A stretch of DNA of 64,000 nt from Climacium dendroides (Eukaryota > Streptophyta > Bryopsida > Hypnales > Climaciaceae), in NCBI GenBank assembly GCA_950106755.1, contig OX467091.1, forward strand, positions 7,333,538 to 7,397,537. The letters run 5' to 3'. Positions 47,917 through 59,367 of this stretch are shown piece by piece. A program made the position numbers and the translations under genes. The notes below the pieces were generated by a model. It searched no databases and was not told the origin of the DNA. It worked only from the letters and a program-made list of their open reading frames with translations. Each line of letters starts with the position of its first letter. The stretch's first letter is position 1.

Positions 47917-49602
47917 ATGTGAATATTGTGGATAGGGATAAGTAGTATTTGAGCACCCTGAGCGCTTTCTGGCTTCTATTCCGCTCCTTGTGGTACCCGG
48001 TTTCTGAGTTGCTGTGAGGTTGGAGACGATGGCTTTGGAGGTTGAAAAAGTTTTTTTTCAGGGATTTGTTGTTTCCGTTTTAGAGGCTTAAGTTTAGGTT
48101 CCCTCTGGCTTTTTTAGTGGCCAAGAATTTGTACTTTATGCCCTTGGGTTTGAGACAAGAAATTGATGGTAGTTTCATGATGCATGGTTCTCTTTGTGAT
48201 GATATATAAATATTGTGAGTAGTGAATTACTGTGATTGGTTTTATCTGTCACATTCTATTGTCTTCAGTTTGAGCCTTGATTTCTGAGAGGGTGTGCTGG
48301 GCAAGAGGGGATAGCTTTTTCTATCATTCCACCTTTTTCTGTTGTATAGGCTCAGATTGAATCCACGCATTTGTACTTTCTGCACTTGATTTTGGGAGAA
48401 GGAAAAAGGTAGAAGTATCTGATCCAAAATAAATAAGAATGTTTGATGCGTTGCAGTAGGTCTAATTATCTTAGCTCACTTTCTTTCAGTATACGTGTAG
48501 ATAAGCAAGTTTCTAACTGTGATGACCATCCAAACTTAGTACACCTTGTGAACATTGGCATTAATTAATACATGCTAGGGCCTGTTCTGTGATCGTAGGT
48601 ATTCTCGTTCGATGGCAATGTGAGTGCAGTTGATGAGTTCTGACTTCGCACATGAGATGGTACATGACAAAGTGCTGGATCTTGCTCTGTTGTGTGCGTT
48701 TATATTCCTTTTCGGGTTTGAGATTGGTAATTGATAATGTGTACAGACTTGAGGATAGAAATTGATTTTCAAGGCTTTCGATTACCGGTATGGTTAAGCT
48801 GGCAATTGTCCCAGCGTCAAATACCAAGAACTGTGAATCTTTCACACAAATAATTATATTTATTTCTATCTGGTTTGGATTCCTCGGATATCAGTAATAG
48901 ATTTCCTTCAGTACGTGCTGCTTGTGCTGCTTGGCCTCCAAAATCTCTCGGAGTATCTCCTAAAGGATAAGGAGATGACAGATTCAACTAGCTGACAAAG
49001 ATTTCAGTCACAAACTAGAAAACAAAGACTTCCTCGTGCATATGTAGCAACACAGAAAAACGCAGGGACAGCCCAGTTGAGCACACGGTATCATGAAGGA
49101 CCACAGAAACCTCCTCAAGGTTTCAAAGGGGGAACACTCACACTTACTAGCTGTAACGTTCCCTATTTTTGAGTGAACAACAGTGTGCAACATAATAGAC
49201 TGGGTAAAGTGAAAGAAGAGCCTCATTCTGGGAATTAACATCGCTTGCCACGGGGCTGGGCAAGATTTATTGACCAACGCACTTAAACAACAGCCAGTAA
49301 GGAGCAAATTTTGAATGCGAATCTCTAAATACTCTTACAACCCAGATGCAGTAAGTTCTACATGATACTGAACATTCGGCGATTCTGAGGTTCAAATATA
49401 CTCCGATCGCAACTACTCCCTGCACGAAATCGTGTCAGGAATCTAAACCACATCTGTACAACCATCCAACTAAATAATTGAGAAGATGACTATGCTGTGG
49501 GATTCAAAGATCTAGCTAGCGCTGTGAAGTTCATGCATTCTAAACGACATCTTCCGGTACAGAATTAGTAACAAAGTGCACGAATTTGTGATCACTCGAA
49601 GT
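47917..49602. other. Convergent intergenic region between LEA and NRT2
   Basis: Holds the 3' regions of both genes. Short frames only; no further gene seen. Confidence 0.5.
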
Positions 49603-52600
49603 TTACACAACAGCAGCCTTCTCGTCGATGGGATGGCTGGTGACATCGGGGGAGTTTCCTTTCTTGCCGCGCTCACTCCTCGCATTAGCAGCGAATTTCA
49701 TACTGTTCGAATGCAAGCCCTTGTCTTGCTCATCCGCGCTCCACTCCGACGCGTAGTAATCCTCCTCCGAGGACTTCGAGGCCGGCCAGAACATGCCGCC
49801 CCACTGCGGGAAGTACACAAACAACACCAGGGTGGACACGCAGACTATCATGATGCCCATGTACGTGATGCCCGTTTCAGTCGAGTAGGAAGAGTTCGTG
49901 AAAAACACCGTCGTGGTGATGATCGAGCCCACGTTCCCGCCCGCACCCGTGAAGCCAGAGATCACACCCAGCGACCTGCGCGCGACAAACGGATGGATGA
50001 TCAATGGAGGTGGAATGTCCAACATCTTGGACAATTCAAAACTCTAAACCCTGAACCCTAGACCCTAAGCCCGCAATTCAAAACTCAATCTAAGGTTAGA
50101 CCGGAAGGGTTCTTCTGTGGTCAGAATGTAACCCTCCGATACATTCTACAACAATAATGTACATCCATTAGTTGAGGCATGTCCCGAGGACAAAACCTTT
50201 TTTCAAGAACGGACTCCAAGAATACGTACAATCTGCATGCAAAAGGTTTTACGTGTTTATTACACAACACGCTAGTCAACACGCTAGTTTTTCCTTGCAC
50301 TCTCACCATCACACTCTGTTAGGTCAAGAGAAATACGGAGTAGCACACAAATTCTGACTATAATGAAATGCAAAAGAGTGTGAGTGTGAATGTGAGCGTT
50401 AGGGTTGTAGACGCACCTGCGCGAGACGAACGGGATGATGCCGAAAGTCGCCCCGCACGCGGCTTCCGCGAAGATGGAGAAGATGATCATGACGCCGATG
50501 GCGGCGGAGAGGTTGCCCATTCTCCCGAGCAAGATGCACAGCACGCCGCCCACGGTCTGGGTGATCCAGAGATTCCACAGGCGCCCGCGCATCCCGAAGC
50601 GATGGGCCACGATGTCCGAGATGATGCCCCCGCTGGGACGGGCGAAGAAGTTCATCAGGCCGAAGGTGGACGCGATGATGCCCGCCGTGGACAGGTTCAG
50701 GTCGAAGCGATCGTAGAAGTACTGCGCGATGATGTTGTCCACCGTCAGCTCCACGCCGAAACTGTACCCGTACATCATGAAGAAGATCCATGTCCTGTAA
50801 TTCGTCACCGCGTTCAACAATACCTGCGCAGCAAAGAGAAACCAATATTCCCGTTACAAATAGTACCATTTGCAAGATCTGATGACACCTGCGTCGAGCG
50901 CGCAGCATAGATAGCTCGAAATCTGAAATTGGGCAACTGCTAGGAAACGGCAACATTTACAGAAGTCCTGGACACTTCTGAACACCGGGTGCATTCTACT
51001 CAATTGGAGGCCAAGTGATATTCCCTGATTCTAGGATTCTGCCTGGAATTCATTAAACATATTGGCAAAAGCGTACTTAGAAAACATTACTATTGCGGAA
51101 ACAATTGCGAATTCCTCTCAGGGGAGCATTTCAAATACCCCTTCTCTAGTGGTGACTCTTAAAACGAAAGCGGGAAATTCTTGGCACTGACCTTTGAGAT
51201 GCTATCCTTGACCTTGGCACCTTCTTTCTCAAGCTGATGGTAGTTCCCGTCCGGAAGGTCCTGACCGAGCGTCAAAACGAGGAGTCCCATGACAGTGTGC
51301 ATAACGCCGGGCACGAAAAACGCGAGCCGCCATGCAGTGAAGGGTGTAGAGTGTAATCTACTCACACACACAGAGCCAAGCATGAGTAAACTATGGTCGA
51401 AATATTCAGAGATTTTCATTTTCAAAAAAATGGCTGATTTCAGCGAAATTGGCACCGTTTCAGTCACTTACAAGACACCTCCAACCTAAATCACTTGTAT
51501 CCTAGTGTTTTTTTTTAGCTCAGGGTACTTAAGCATCAAAATTTGGCTCTCGGAACCACACCACAAAATTTGAAATGAATGGTTTGTGTAAATGAATGCA
51601 ACTTGTCGCGGATCAAGGCGTAGATGCCTCAAATAGTCAAATCTAAATCAGTTGTATCCTGGTGCTTTTTTTTTTAAGAACTCTGAACATCACAATTTTG
51701 GCTCAGATACACGCCAGCAAAATTTGGATAAATGAATGTAATGCGTTACCTGTCGCGGATCAAGTCGTAGATGAGCGGCATGATGAGTTGCGTAGCGCCC
51801 CCACCGAGGTTGCCCCACCCGGCCGCCAGTCCATTGGCCGTGCCGACGATCTTGCTGTTGAACATGGAGCTCATCCAGAACTGGCACGAGACGAAGGTCG
51901 CCAGGGAGAATCCGATGAAGAAGCGCACGGTGATGAAGCCCGCGACGTCGGAGACGAGCGCCATGGAGTACACCGCCGGGGAGATGATCATGATCAGGAA
52001 CGCGCACCCGTAGCGAGGGCCAATCAGGTCGCACACCGTGCCCATCAGAAGACGGGACAACACCGAACCTGCCATTAAGAGGAAAAAAATTGCAACAGCA
52101 TTTGAGTTTCAGAGAAGCCGCTGGATTCCATCGGTGAAAGATTCTCATTGTTGGACGTTCACATTCTTCAGCGGCTCTTGTGACTCCTGTGCGTAACTTA
52201 ACAGTTTTCAACATTGGTAACTCATCTTCATGCTTTCGACAGTGGAGCTCATCTTCCTCTATTAGAAAGGTGAGGAAAGATGGAGTTTAGTAATCACCAG
52301 TTTTGTCCCTCCTAATGGGTTTCATACTCAGGATTTCAACAAGCTTACGACCGCAAACGTTGATGAACTTAAGCGCCATGATATAATTAGTTCAACAAAC
52401 CCATTGTAGTCGGAAGTGTGAAAATCACTATTGGTACTCTAATATTGTAAACATTTAACGTTCAGCATTTGGCCTCTTAAACTATTCTCACACCAACTTT
52501 GTAGGCAATCAACGTTGAGCATTTTCTGACTCTTGAACTACTCTAATACCTACTGCAGCTTCTGTCACCAAGGGTGTTACCAATATGACTGCGCATTGTG

Positions 52601-53173
52601 ACGAAGAATTCACGGTCAGAAATTCCAGATTCCAGCGTTTTGAACTAAATTTTCGCGAACTGGTTTTGCAACACTCTCAATATCCTGTGATCCTGAGATG
52701 CAACCTCTCAGATTTCATGGCCCAAAAAAAGGCTGGAAAAGCGTTCAAATTGACTCTGATTTAGAGAAGCCACATCCTGAACTGGGTGCCTATGGCGTCC
52801 GAGAGTGCGCCTTACCCGAGACGGAGGCGATGGCGGCGTGCCCAATGTCGGTTTTGTTGAGGTTGAGGTTGTCCCTTATCACGGGGATGAGCGGCGGTGC
52901 GGCGAATGTGGACAGGAAGCACGTGAAGAAGGAGATCCACGACAGATGGAACGTGCGCATGTGCGGCGCCGCGAAGCTGTAGATGCGGATGGTCTTGGCC
53001 TTGTGCTCCGAGTCCACCGGCAAGGAGAATTTCGCCGCGGAAGGGTCTGCCACCTTCGAATGGCCTTGCACCGAGAACGGGTATACGGACTCCTTCCCGG
53101 AGACGCCGTGCATGGACATCCCGGGCTCCCCAACCGTGTTGTGGCCAACACCAGAAGTCGATTGGTCCGCCAT
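49603..53173 (-). CDS. NRT2: NRT2-type high-affinity nitrate transporter, 5 exons, 540 aa
   Basis: NRT2 proteins (MFS, nitrate/nitrite porter family) carry out proton-coupled nitrate uptake at the plasma membrane, usually with the partner NAR2/NRT3. Exons on the minus strand are 52816-53173, 51750-52068, 51192-51357, 50417-50823 and 49603-49975; phases close. Blocks are [60 protein letters not shown] (MFS motif), nitrate signature [47 protein letters not shown], the central MFS repeat [12 protein letters not shown], a second signature [12 protein letters not shown], and a hydrophilic C-terminus. Twelve membrane segments are expected. The MHGVSGKE N-terminus resembles bryophyte NRT2s. The ATG at 53173 is used; an upstream in-frame GTG at 53197 is not a plausible start. 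Intron 2 carries a decayed duplicate of the exon 2/intron 2 junction. Confidence 0.96.
51486..51775 (-). repeat. Duplicated exon 2/intron 2 boundary in NRT2
   Basis: CTAAATCA.TTGTATCCT...GTCGCGGATCAAG.CGTAGATG occurs at 51486-51628 and 51643-51775. The second copy includes the functional end of exon 2. The first is embedded in intron 2 and lacks the GCGTTAC (splice donor) bases. Confidence 0.8.
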
Positions 53174-54257
53174 TGTCGATGCACTAACCGTACACACACA
53201 CAGACAGAGAGAACTCCCCGCTCAAATCTTCACAGCGATCACTCCACCTCTACCTCCAAGTCAGCAATCAGTACTCATCCGGTGCACCCCCCCGTCGTCG
53301 ATCGAAACCTCATACGCAGTAAACAAGTATTCATGAGCAACGCTGCCTGCACTCGCCTCACGTACGTACCCCTGCAAGACCACACATTCAATCCCACTTC
53401 ATAAGCTCAAATTTTCTGCCAACTCTAACAATCCAGTGCATTTAGTTTCGAATATTACATTCTACTCAAAACTTCACAAACAGGAACCCGAAATTCAAAT
53501 TCTCGCAAGCTAATTAAGTTACACACCAACCTTTCTGGTGACAAAACCAGTGACCCACGGCACCACGACTCCAATCCGGATATACTCTTCCCACCCCACA
53601 CACCCACACACCCACTCACGCACTCTGCAAATCTCACCCCTCGAAGAAAAACCACAACCTCCCCAAGGAATTGAAGCGTTAATAGTACAACTGACCCTGC
53701 GATTCTTGCTACTTATGCAAGAGCGAGGTGATCGTGGCAGCGTGCCCGGCGCAGGCTTGCGAAGGGGAAGCCGCGCCTCGGGTGAGCAGGCTGCTTGGAA
53801 CAGAGAGGGAGTAGGGACTCCCTAAGTCCAAGACATATGAAAGCCTACAGCTAGTTCCTTCTAGACATTGTCGTTGGGCTGCAGACTTGGTGCCGAGGTT
53901 GACTCCCGCCACGGCAGTCGATGGGAGCCTGGATTCCTTCCAACGTTTCAGGAGCCACAAAGCACCGACTCTTCAGTTGGGGTCCGTCCCTACACTTGGT
54001 GGTGGCTCGCAATTTGAGGGATAATTCTAGTCGTGAAGGATCTCACTTCCCTTTCCTGGTTTCTTTTCTGGCCTTTTCACCTCCACCTCTGGTTGATTCC
54101 AGTACGAATGGAATCAGTCACGGACGGACCCCTTCGCAGCCAACTTTGAGGCGGGTCCTCGTTGGTAGAGAGAGAGACACGTGCATTCTGGATTGCAAGT
54201 AGGTGACTAGTAGGTGTGTCTTTTCAGCGGTACTTCGCTCAAAAGTAGGGGAGGATG
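53174..54257. other. NRT2 upstream region
   Basis: GC-richer than the spacers and without a convincing gene. It probably contains the NRT2 leader and promoter. No nitrate-response element was identified. Confidence 0.4.
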
Positions 54258-54259
54258 TA

Positions 54260-54333
54260 CTACCTTTGTTTCTAAAAATGACCTGAAAATTCTTTCTAAA
54301 ACACTATGGAAACATTTTTAGAAACAAAGGTAG
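54260..54333. mobile_element. Stowaway-like MITE, 74 bp
   Basis: CTACCTTTGTTTCTAAAAATG at the left end is inverted at the right, flanked by TA dinucleotides (54258-54259 and 54334-54335). TA target and CTnCCTnnGTTTCTAAA-like TIR fit the Stowaway (Tc1/mariner) group. Confidence 0.85.
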
Positions 54334-54539
54334 TAGAGGTATTCCTTTCAATAACAAAGGGAATATCATTCCGGAGAAGTAAATTAGCAAGTTATTTCTT
54401 AAATACTCATGTAATACTTAGGTGATATCTATATCAAAAGGAGGTGATACCTAGGTAAAATTTCACTGTTGGTCTTAAAATACAACAATAATCTAGCTAT
54501 TTAGATTGGGAAAAAAATCCTTCACAAAAAATAGTCAAC

Positions 54540-54698
54540 ATGGGGAATTTCACTAAAATGGTGGTATTCCATATACCATTCCTACAGTTCAGACAGGGCG
54601 GTCTGAAATCTATTAGTGTATTAGATTTCAAACCACTTGATCTAAACTATAGGATGTCAAAGTCACAGAATATTCGCCATTTTAATGAAATTCCCCAT
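54540..54698. mobile_element. Family C MITE copy 2 (TSD CAAC)
   Basis: ATGGGGAATTTCACTAAAATG is inverted at the right end. CAAC is duplicated at 54536-54539 and 54699-54702. The interior GGGCGGTCTGAAATCTATT motif matches copy 1. Confidence 0.92.
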
Positions 54699-54874
54699 CA
54701 ACATCTTTTGGTTGTAGTCAATTGGCATTTGGCAAAACAATTATGCTTAAAAAAACATTGCCCAAAAATTATTAAAAAAATTTGAGGGAATATTAGGCTA
54801 AATATTGTTCCTTTTTTACAAATAAATAAGGATAGATTTTATAAATTAAAAAAAAGACTTCCCATGCAACCAAC

Positions 54875-55020
54875 ATTGTTAAAGAGGACAAATTACTTGC
54901 ATCAAATATAAAAAAGGGAGTAGTATTTTGGGATCGAGGGAATATGTTTGTTAAAGAGGACAAGTTACTCGAGTCAAATATTAAAAAAAAGGGGTAGTAT
55001 TTTGGAGCTGAGGGAGTATG
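54875..55020. repeat. Two-copy tandem repeat, about 72 bp
   Basis: TTGTTAAAGAGGACAA...AGTATTTTGG...GAGGGA.TATG occurs twice in a row. The unit end resembles a decayed Stowaway terminus. Confidence 0.75.
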
Positions 55021-55195
55021 TTTCTGAGAGGGTTTGAAGATATCTTCCAAAGTTCCAATATTTTCCACACACCTTGAACATAGTAGGGGTAATCACACCT
55101 TCTTCACACCGGAGTTGAAGAATGGAGAACACGGACATGGCACGTTGGGGTTCGATTGATATTGTCCTGTCACAATAGAATATACTTATATACTC

Positions 55196-55271
55196 AAGTA
55201 CATATATTTTCCGCATTCTCACTCTTCACCTCCGGAGGTAAAGATTAAGAGTGCGGAAAATATATGTACTT
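55196..55271. repeat. Near-perfect 76-bp hairpin
   Basis: AAGTACATATATTTTCCGCA is inverted as TGCGGAAAATATATGTACTT, with partial pairing of the ACTCTT / AAGAGT and CCTCCGGAGG centre. Between family C and D copies. Confidence 0.8.
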
Positions 55272-55356
55272 AAGTTTATTCTTTTATACTCTTTTTTTTC
55301 CTTTTTCAAGTGGCACTTTCTCCATTTATTCATTCTCCACCCTAAACACATCTTTT

Positions 55357-55473
55357 AGGGGTGTCACACCTTCTTCACCCTCCATGGCTTCCCATTAGCT
55401 CCTCCAAACCCTCACCAACTTCTCATTCTCCATTCTTCAAGTACCAAGTGAAGAAGGTGTGACTACCCCTAAT
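55357..55473. mobile_element. Family D MITE copy 3
   Basis: AGGGGTGTCACACCTTCTTC to GAAGAAGGTGTGACTACCCC. The interior TTAGCTCC.. matches copies near 44.6 and 45.0 kb. A half copy lies at 55081-55135. Confidence 0.65.
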
Positions 55474-57389
55474 GTCTTGTCCCCGTTCTAATTCTCTACA
55501 GTAGCGTGGCCTGTACAACGAGTTGTCGAGTTCCCAAACCTAATGCACTTTCCAGCAAGAGCGCAATGCTCGGCCAGGCAGTCATTCGTGAAGTCCTTTC
55601 GCAACAGAATATGCTCAAGATCTCGATCTCTTTTCGTGACCAAAAAAAATCTAGAAAACAAAACATTCCAGTTCAGTAAAACTCGGCCCACAAAAACTAT
55701 GAGTACCTTAAGGATCAGGGTTGAATTTAATAAAGCACCATGTCCACTTGAATCTCCCACCCATGACAGTTGCATCCAGTACCCATAAAGAACTCACAGA
55801 AATATTTGAGAAACTCAGAAACTCAGAAATATTATCCTATCTCAGAAATAAAGCTAAGCCGGCGAGAGAGTTGCAGCTCGCCAGATCCGAGGTCCAACCG
55901 TCCCCAAGTCCGCAACCCACGTACGCTAGACCTAAGTTAAGTTAGTTCAGTTGCTGCTTGAGAAAGTGGAGAGTGCCCTGAGACTGGATTTGGAGAGAGC
56001 CCTGAAAATAAATCAATACTTTTTCGGGTTACTGTAGCTTCACTTAGATCGACTTAGATACAGTAGAAGTTTCATGGGGAGGATGATTGAGGGGACTGCG
56101 GTGCGAAAGAGGCTTCTGATGCTATTCGAGAGGTGCTGCGAAGCCTCAGTGGATGATTTAATCATGCAATTGCGGAGCTTTTCGGGTTGCCGCAGACAAA
56201 AGGGCACCGCAAGTACTCACTCGCCCCGATGGACCCTCCTGCCCCCTGATATAGGGTTTCGCAAGTCAGATTCTTCGACAGCTAGGGTAAGGAAAACCCT
56301 ACCGTGGTACTTTGCATTCTCGATTCTCGAGCAGGCATAGTGAGTGACTTGTGCGCGCGAGCCGGAATTTCCTCCTCCAGAATTGAGCATGTGGAATAAG
56401 TAAGGCCCGGTTCAGACTGGGACGTCAAGGATTTAATTTGTTGGAAAAAATACAGGTATTCTAGAATCTAGATCAGTGGTAGTGCGGCAGTTTGTGCAAG
56501 GGTTTCCGCTTGGATTTCGGTAGGACAGGTTCGCTCAGACTTCCGTTTCGATCATTCGCTTCCATGCAGTCTCTCCGAAACTTGGATCGCCTGTTCCGCT
56601 CCAAGGCGAATCCTGCTACTCTATCCCTGTCACGATTTCATCCGCCACGTTCTCATCCTCACAATTTTTCATTCATTAGTTCTTGCCAAACACTAATGGC
56701 ATCCAAAGTCCAAACATCTTCTCTAACTTGCAACTTCACAATTGGATGACCCTTTTTGGTGGTGATGGTGGTGCAATGCATCAAGTTTTGTTATGAGTCT
56801 ATGTTATAAAAATGTAAACTATGTCATAATTTTGTCCATTCATTCTTACTAAAAGGCCGGTCTACACTATGGTAGAGAAGTGCAGTGGTCAAAATTTTGG
56901 GGGGAAATAGAACAATATGATTGGAGCAAATTTTGTTCTTCACCAAATTGGGTTTACACTACAGCCAAGATTTGTCTGGTGGAGAACTTGGAGCATGGAT
57001 GAAAAATGACATGTATACTTGTGTGACAGCACTTTTGTAAGGGGAGTTCTCTGGATTCTAGAGGTCAAGTTTCTTAGGTGACGTCAACCCCAGACAAGAA
57101 ACTTGACCTCAAGAGAACTCCAACTTCATTAAAGTACTATTAATTTGTGACAATTTTGGTAGTGTAGCACCATTATTCTGCAGTTGTTTCAGAAACTGCT
57201 GAAGCCCAACTACACTTCAGACCATTGAAATTTTGAGTTTAAATGTTGATTTTGATCTGGGGATGGTTTGATCTGGAGTTGCTCAACTTGCTAATCAAGA
57301 TCCAACTAATAACACTGCTCGGTTTGCAACTCAGTTTACCAAGTTATTAATTTTAGGAGCTAAAATTAAAAAGAATCATCACGCCCTAC
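55474..57389. other. Genic-composition stretch without an identified gene
   Basis: Frames at 55488-55775 (minus), 56074-56340 (plus) and 56492-56749 (plus) have mixed composition. The last contains an ATG at about 56563 followed by an Arg/Ser/Leu-rich stretch like an organelle-targeting peptide. No domain or spliced continuation was found. This could be a decayed or captured gene fragment. Confidence 0.3.
57042..57121. repeat. 80-bp hairpin
   Basis: GGAGTTCTCT pairs with AGAGAACTCC, and GAGGTCAAGTTTCTT with AAGAAACTTGACCTC, around a 20-base loop, with an 8/1 asymmetric bulge. It could be a foldback element core or a small-RNA precursor. No other evidence favours either. Confidence 0.6.
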
Positions 57390-57393
57390 TTAA

Positions 57394-57714
57394 ATGGGGA
57401 ATTTCATTAAAATGGCAATTATTTTGTGACTTTGGCATTCTCACAGTTCAGGCCGGGCGGTCTGAACTCTACTAGTGTCCTAGATTTTTGAAATCTATAC
57501 CGTTATTAGATATCTGAAATTTAGGAAATATGTAGATTTTTAAAACCGATTGGTTTGAAATCTACATCTTTCCTAGATTTAATACATCTAATAGTGGTAT
57601 AGAGTTCACAAATCTAGGACACTAATAGATTACAGATCGCCCGGTCTGAACTGTGGGAACAGCACACTATGAAAATGGCACATGGAATATTGTCATTTTA
57701 ATGAAATTCCCCAT
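57394..57714. mobile_element. Family C MITE copy 3 (TSD TTAA)
   Basis: ATGGGGAATTTCATTAAAATG is inverted at the right end. TTAA is at 57390-57393 and 57715-57718. It is also bracketed by an about 28-bp direct repeat (AATTAAAAAGAATCATCA...CTACTTA). At 321 bp it is longer than copies 1 and 2 because the inner palindrome is doubled. Confidence 0.9.
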
Positions 57715-58117
57715 TTAATTAAAAAGAATCATCATGCTCTACTTATAAATTCTTGTTTCATGTCATCTCCATAAATGTTGCTAAAGTTCCCACTAAAGTT
57801 AGAAGGACTTATGTGATTTCAAGTCAAAGTGGGCAACTAAAAATATACATTTTTATACAATTTATAATTTTTATTTGATTGGATTGTTTCAATGATACCT
57901 AGTTCCAAAATATTATAGCATCCTATTTTGACTAATGAAATGAGAATTATAAGGATTTTTATTTTATAGGCAATGAGGAAAAAAATAACATAGTTTTATT
58001 TTACAAGTCATTTTTTCAAACTCTATCAAAGCAATTCTTGCAACTCAATTTACCAAGTTAAGAATTTTAGGAGCTATCCTAATTCTTTTTAATTTCAAAA
58101 TTTGAATTTAAAAGAGC

Positions 58118-59367
58118 TTAACACTTAAAGGGCCATTGTCTTATGGGTAGACAAAATGGTTTTTTGGCAGGTCCCTATAAGCTCAACTTCTAGTGATATT
58201 TTTTGAAAAAAATTTGTAAAATAGAAAAACTAATTAGCTTTATAGGAATATATTTTTATTTCAATTGGTACCCAAGAGCAAAAGTTATACCACAATAGGC
58301 ATAGAACTAATGTTAGTGAGCAAAGAAAAAAATCCTCCAAAACTTGAAGTTAAAATTAATTTTTTTTTCTCGTATATGGTATTTTTGTCTATATAAAAAG
58401 CTTGTATTCATTCCATTTGGATTTGTAATGTGAAAGATATGGAACATCTTTTGCAGGCAATTAAAGCATTTTTTGAAAAATTAATGTGTAGGAGTCATTC
58501 TTTAGTACAATTTTCATGTTTTTTCAAAATAAAAGTCCATGGACTTACCTTTGATTGGTAGAACAATCTCACCATATGGGGAATTTCATTAAAATGGCGG
58601 CATTCCATGTGCCATTTTCAAAACACCCGCTCTGAATTGTAAAAGTGACATTTAGGATAGATATAGTTTTTAGAAATCTTGAACTTTTATAGATTTAAGA
58701 AATCAAAGACTACTATAGATTTCAAATCGCCTACTCTAAATTGTAAGAGAGACATCTAGCACAGGTATAGATTTCAAACATCTAAGAATGGTATAGGTTT
58801 AAGTCATCTATGACATTTGTACACTTCAGATTGCCCGCTTTGAACTGTAAAAATTGCCAAAGTAGAGGAATTTCACCATTTTAACGAAATTGCCCATCCA
58901 TTGGGATTAGTGTGTCTTAATTCCATCTTAGAGCTATGAATGGTTTATTTTTTTCCTTAAACACGTAACCACCTTCTTCTACTTAACATTTTTTTAAAGA
59001 ATGAAAATCACATTATTTTTTAAACTCATATTATTACTATATTTTAAACTCAATTCTTCAAAATAAATTTTTTTTAATTCAAAACATCTATAGAACAAAA
59101 ATTTTCAATTAAGAAGATTCAAAGTTTCATAAACTAGTATCTCAAGGTGCGAAAAAACATAATTTCTTTCCTTCAAAATCATTTTTTGCAATCTAATGCA
59201 ATCAAAGTATGTGAAATTTTTTCCACACAATCTCATACTAGTTTAATGCAAGATCCTATGGCTAGATATGCAAAAAAACTATTATTTAAATTTTTTTCTC
59301 TTTACACTAGAAATGATAGTTGTGAATTCTTTTGATGAAAAATAGGTCTTGGTCCTTCAAGAATTAA
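58118..59367. mobile_element. Family B element copy 3, with nested family C
   Basis: TTAA (58118-58121) precedes CACTTAAAGGGCCATTG. The right end CTTGGTCCTTCAAGAA precedes TTAA (59364-59367). The TIRs are decayed but the interior aligns with copies 1 and 2 (GAACAATCTCACC, ATGGCTAGATATG). Removing copy 4 of family C leaves about 0.92 kb. Confidence 0.7.
58576..58897. mobile_element. Family C MITE copy 4 (TSD CCAT), inside family B
   Basis: ATGGGGAATTTCATTAAAATG and its inverted complement bound 322 bp. CCAT is duplicated at 58572-58575 and 58898-58901. The uninterrupted equivalents in the other two family-B copies (near 3327 and 17891) lack it, confirming insertion. Confidence 0.93.

Noticed and set aside
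50368..52214. Frames of 140-185 codons overlapping NRT2 exons on other frames
   Set aside because: Shadows of GC-rich exons; the NRT2 frame explains the conservation and splice sites.
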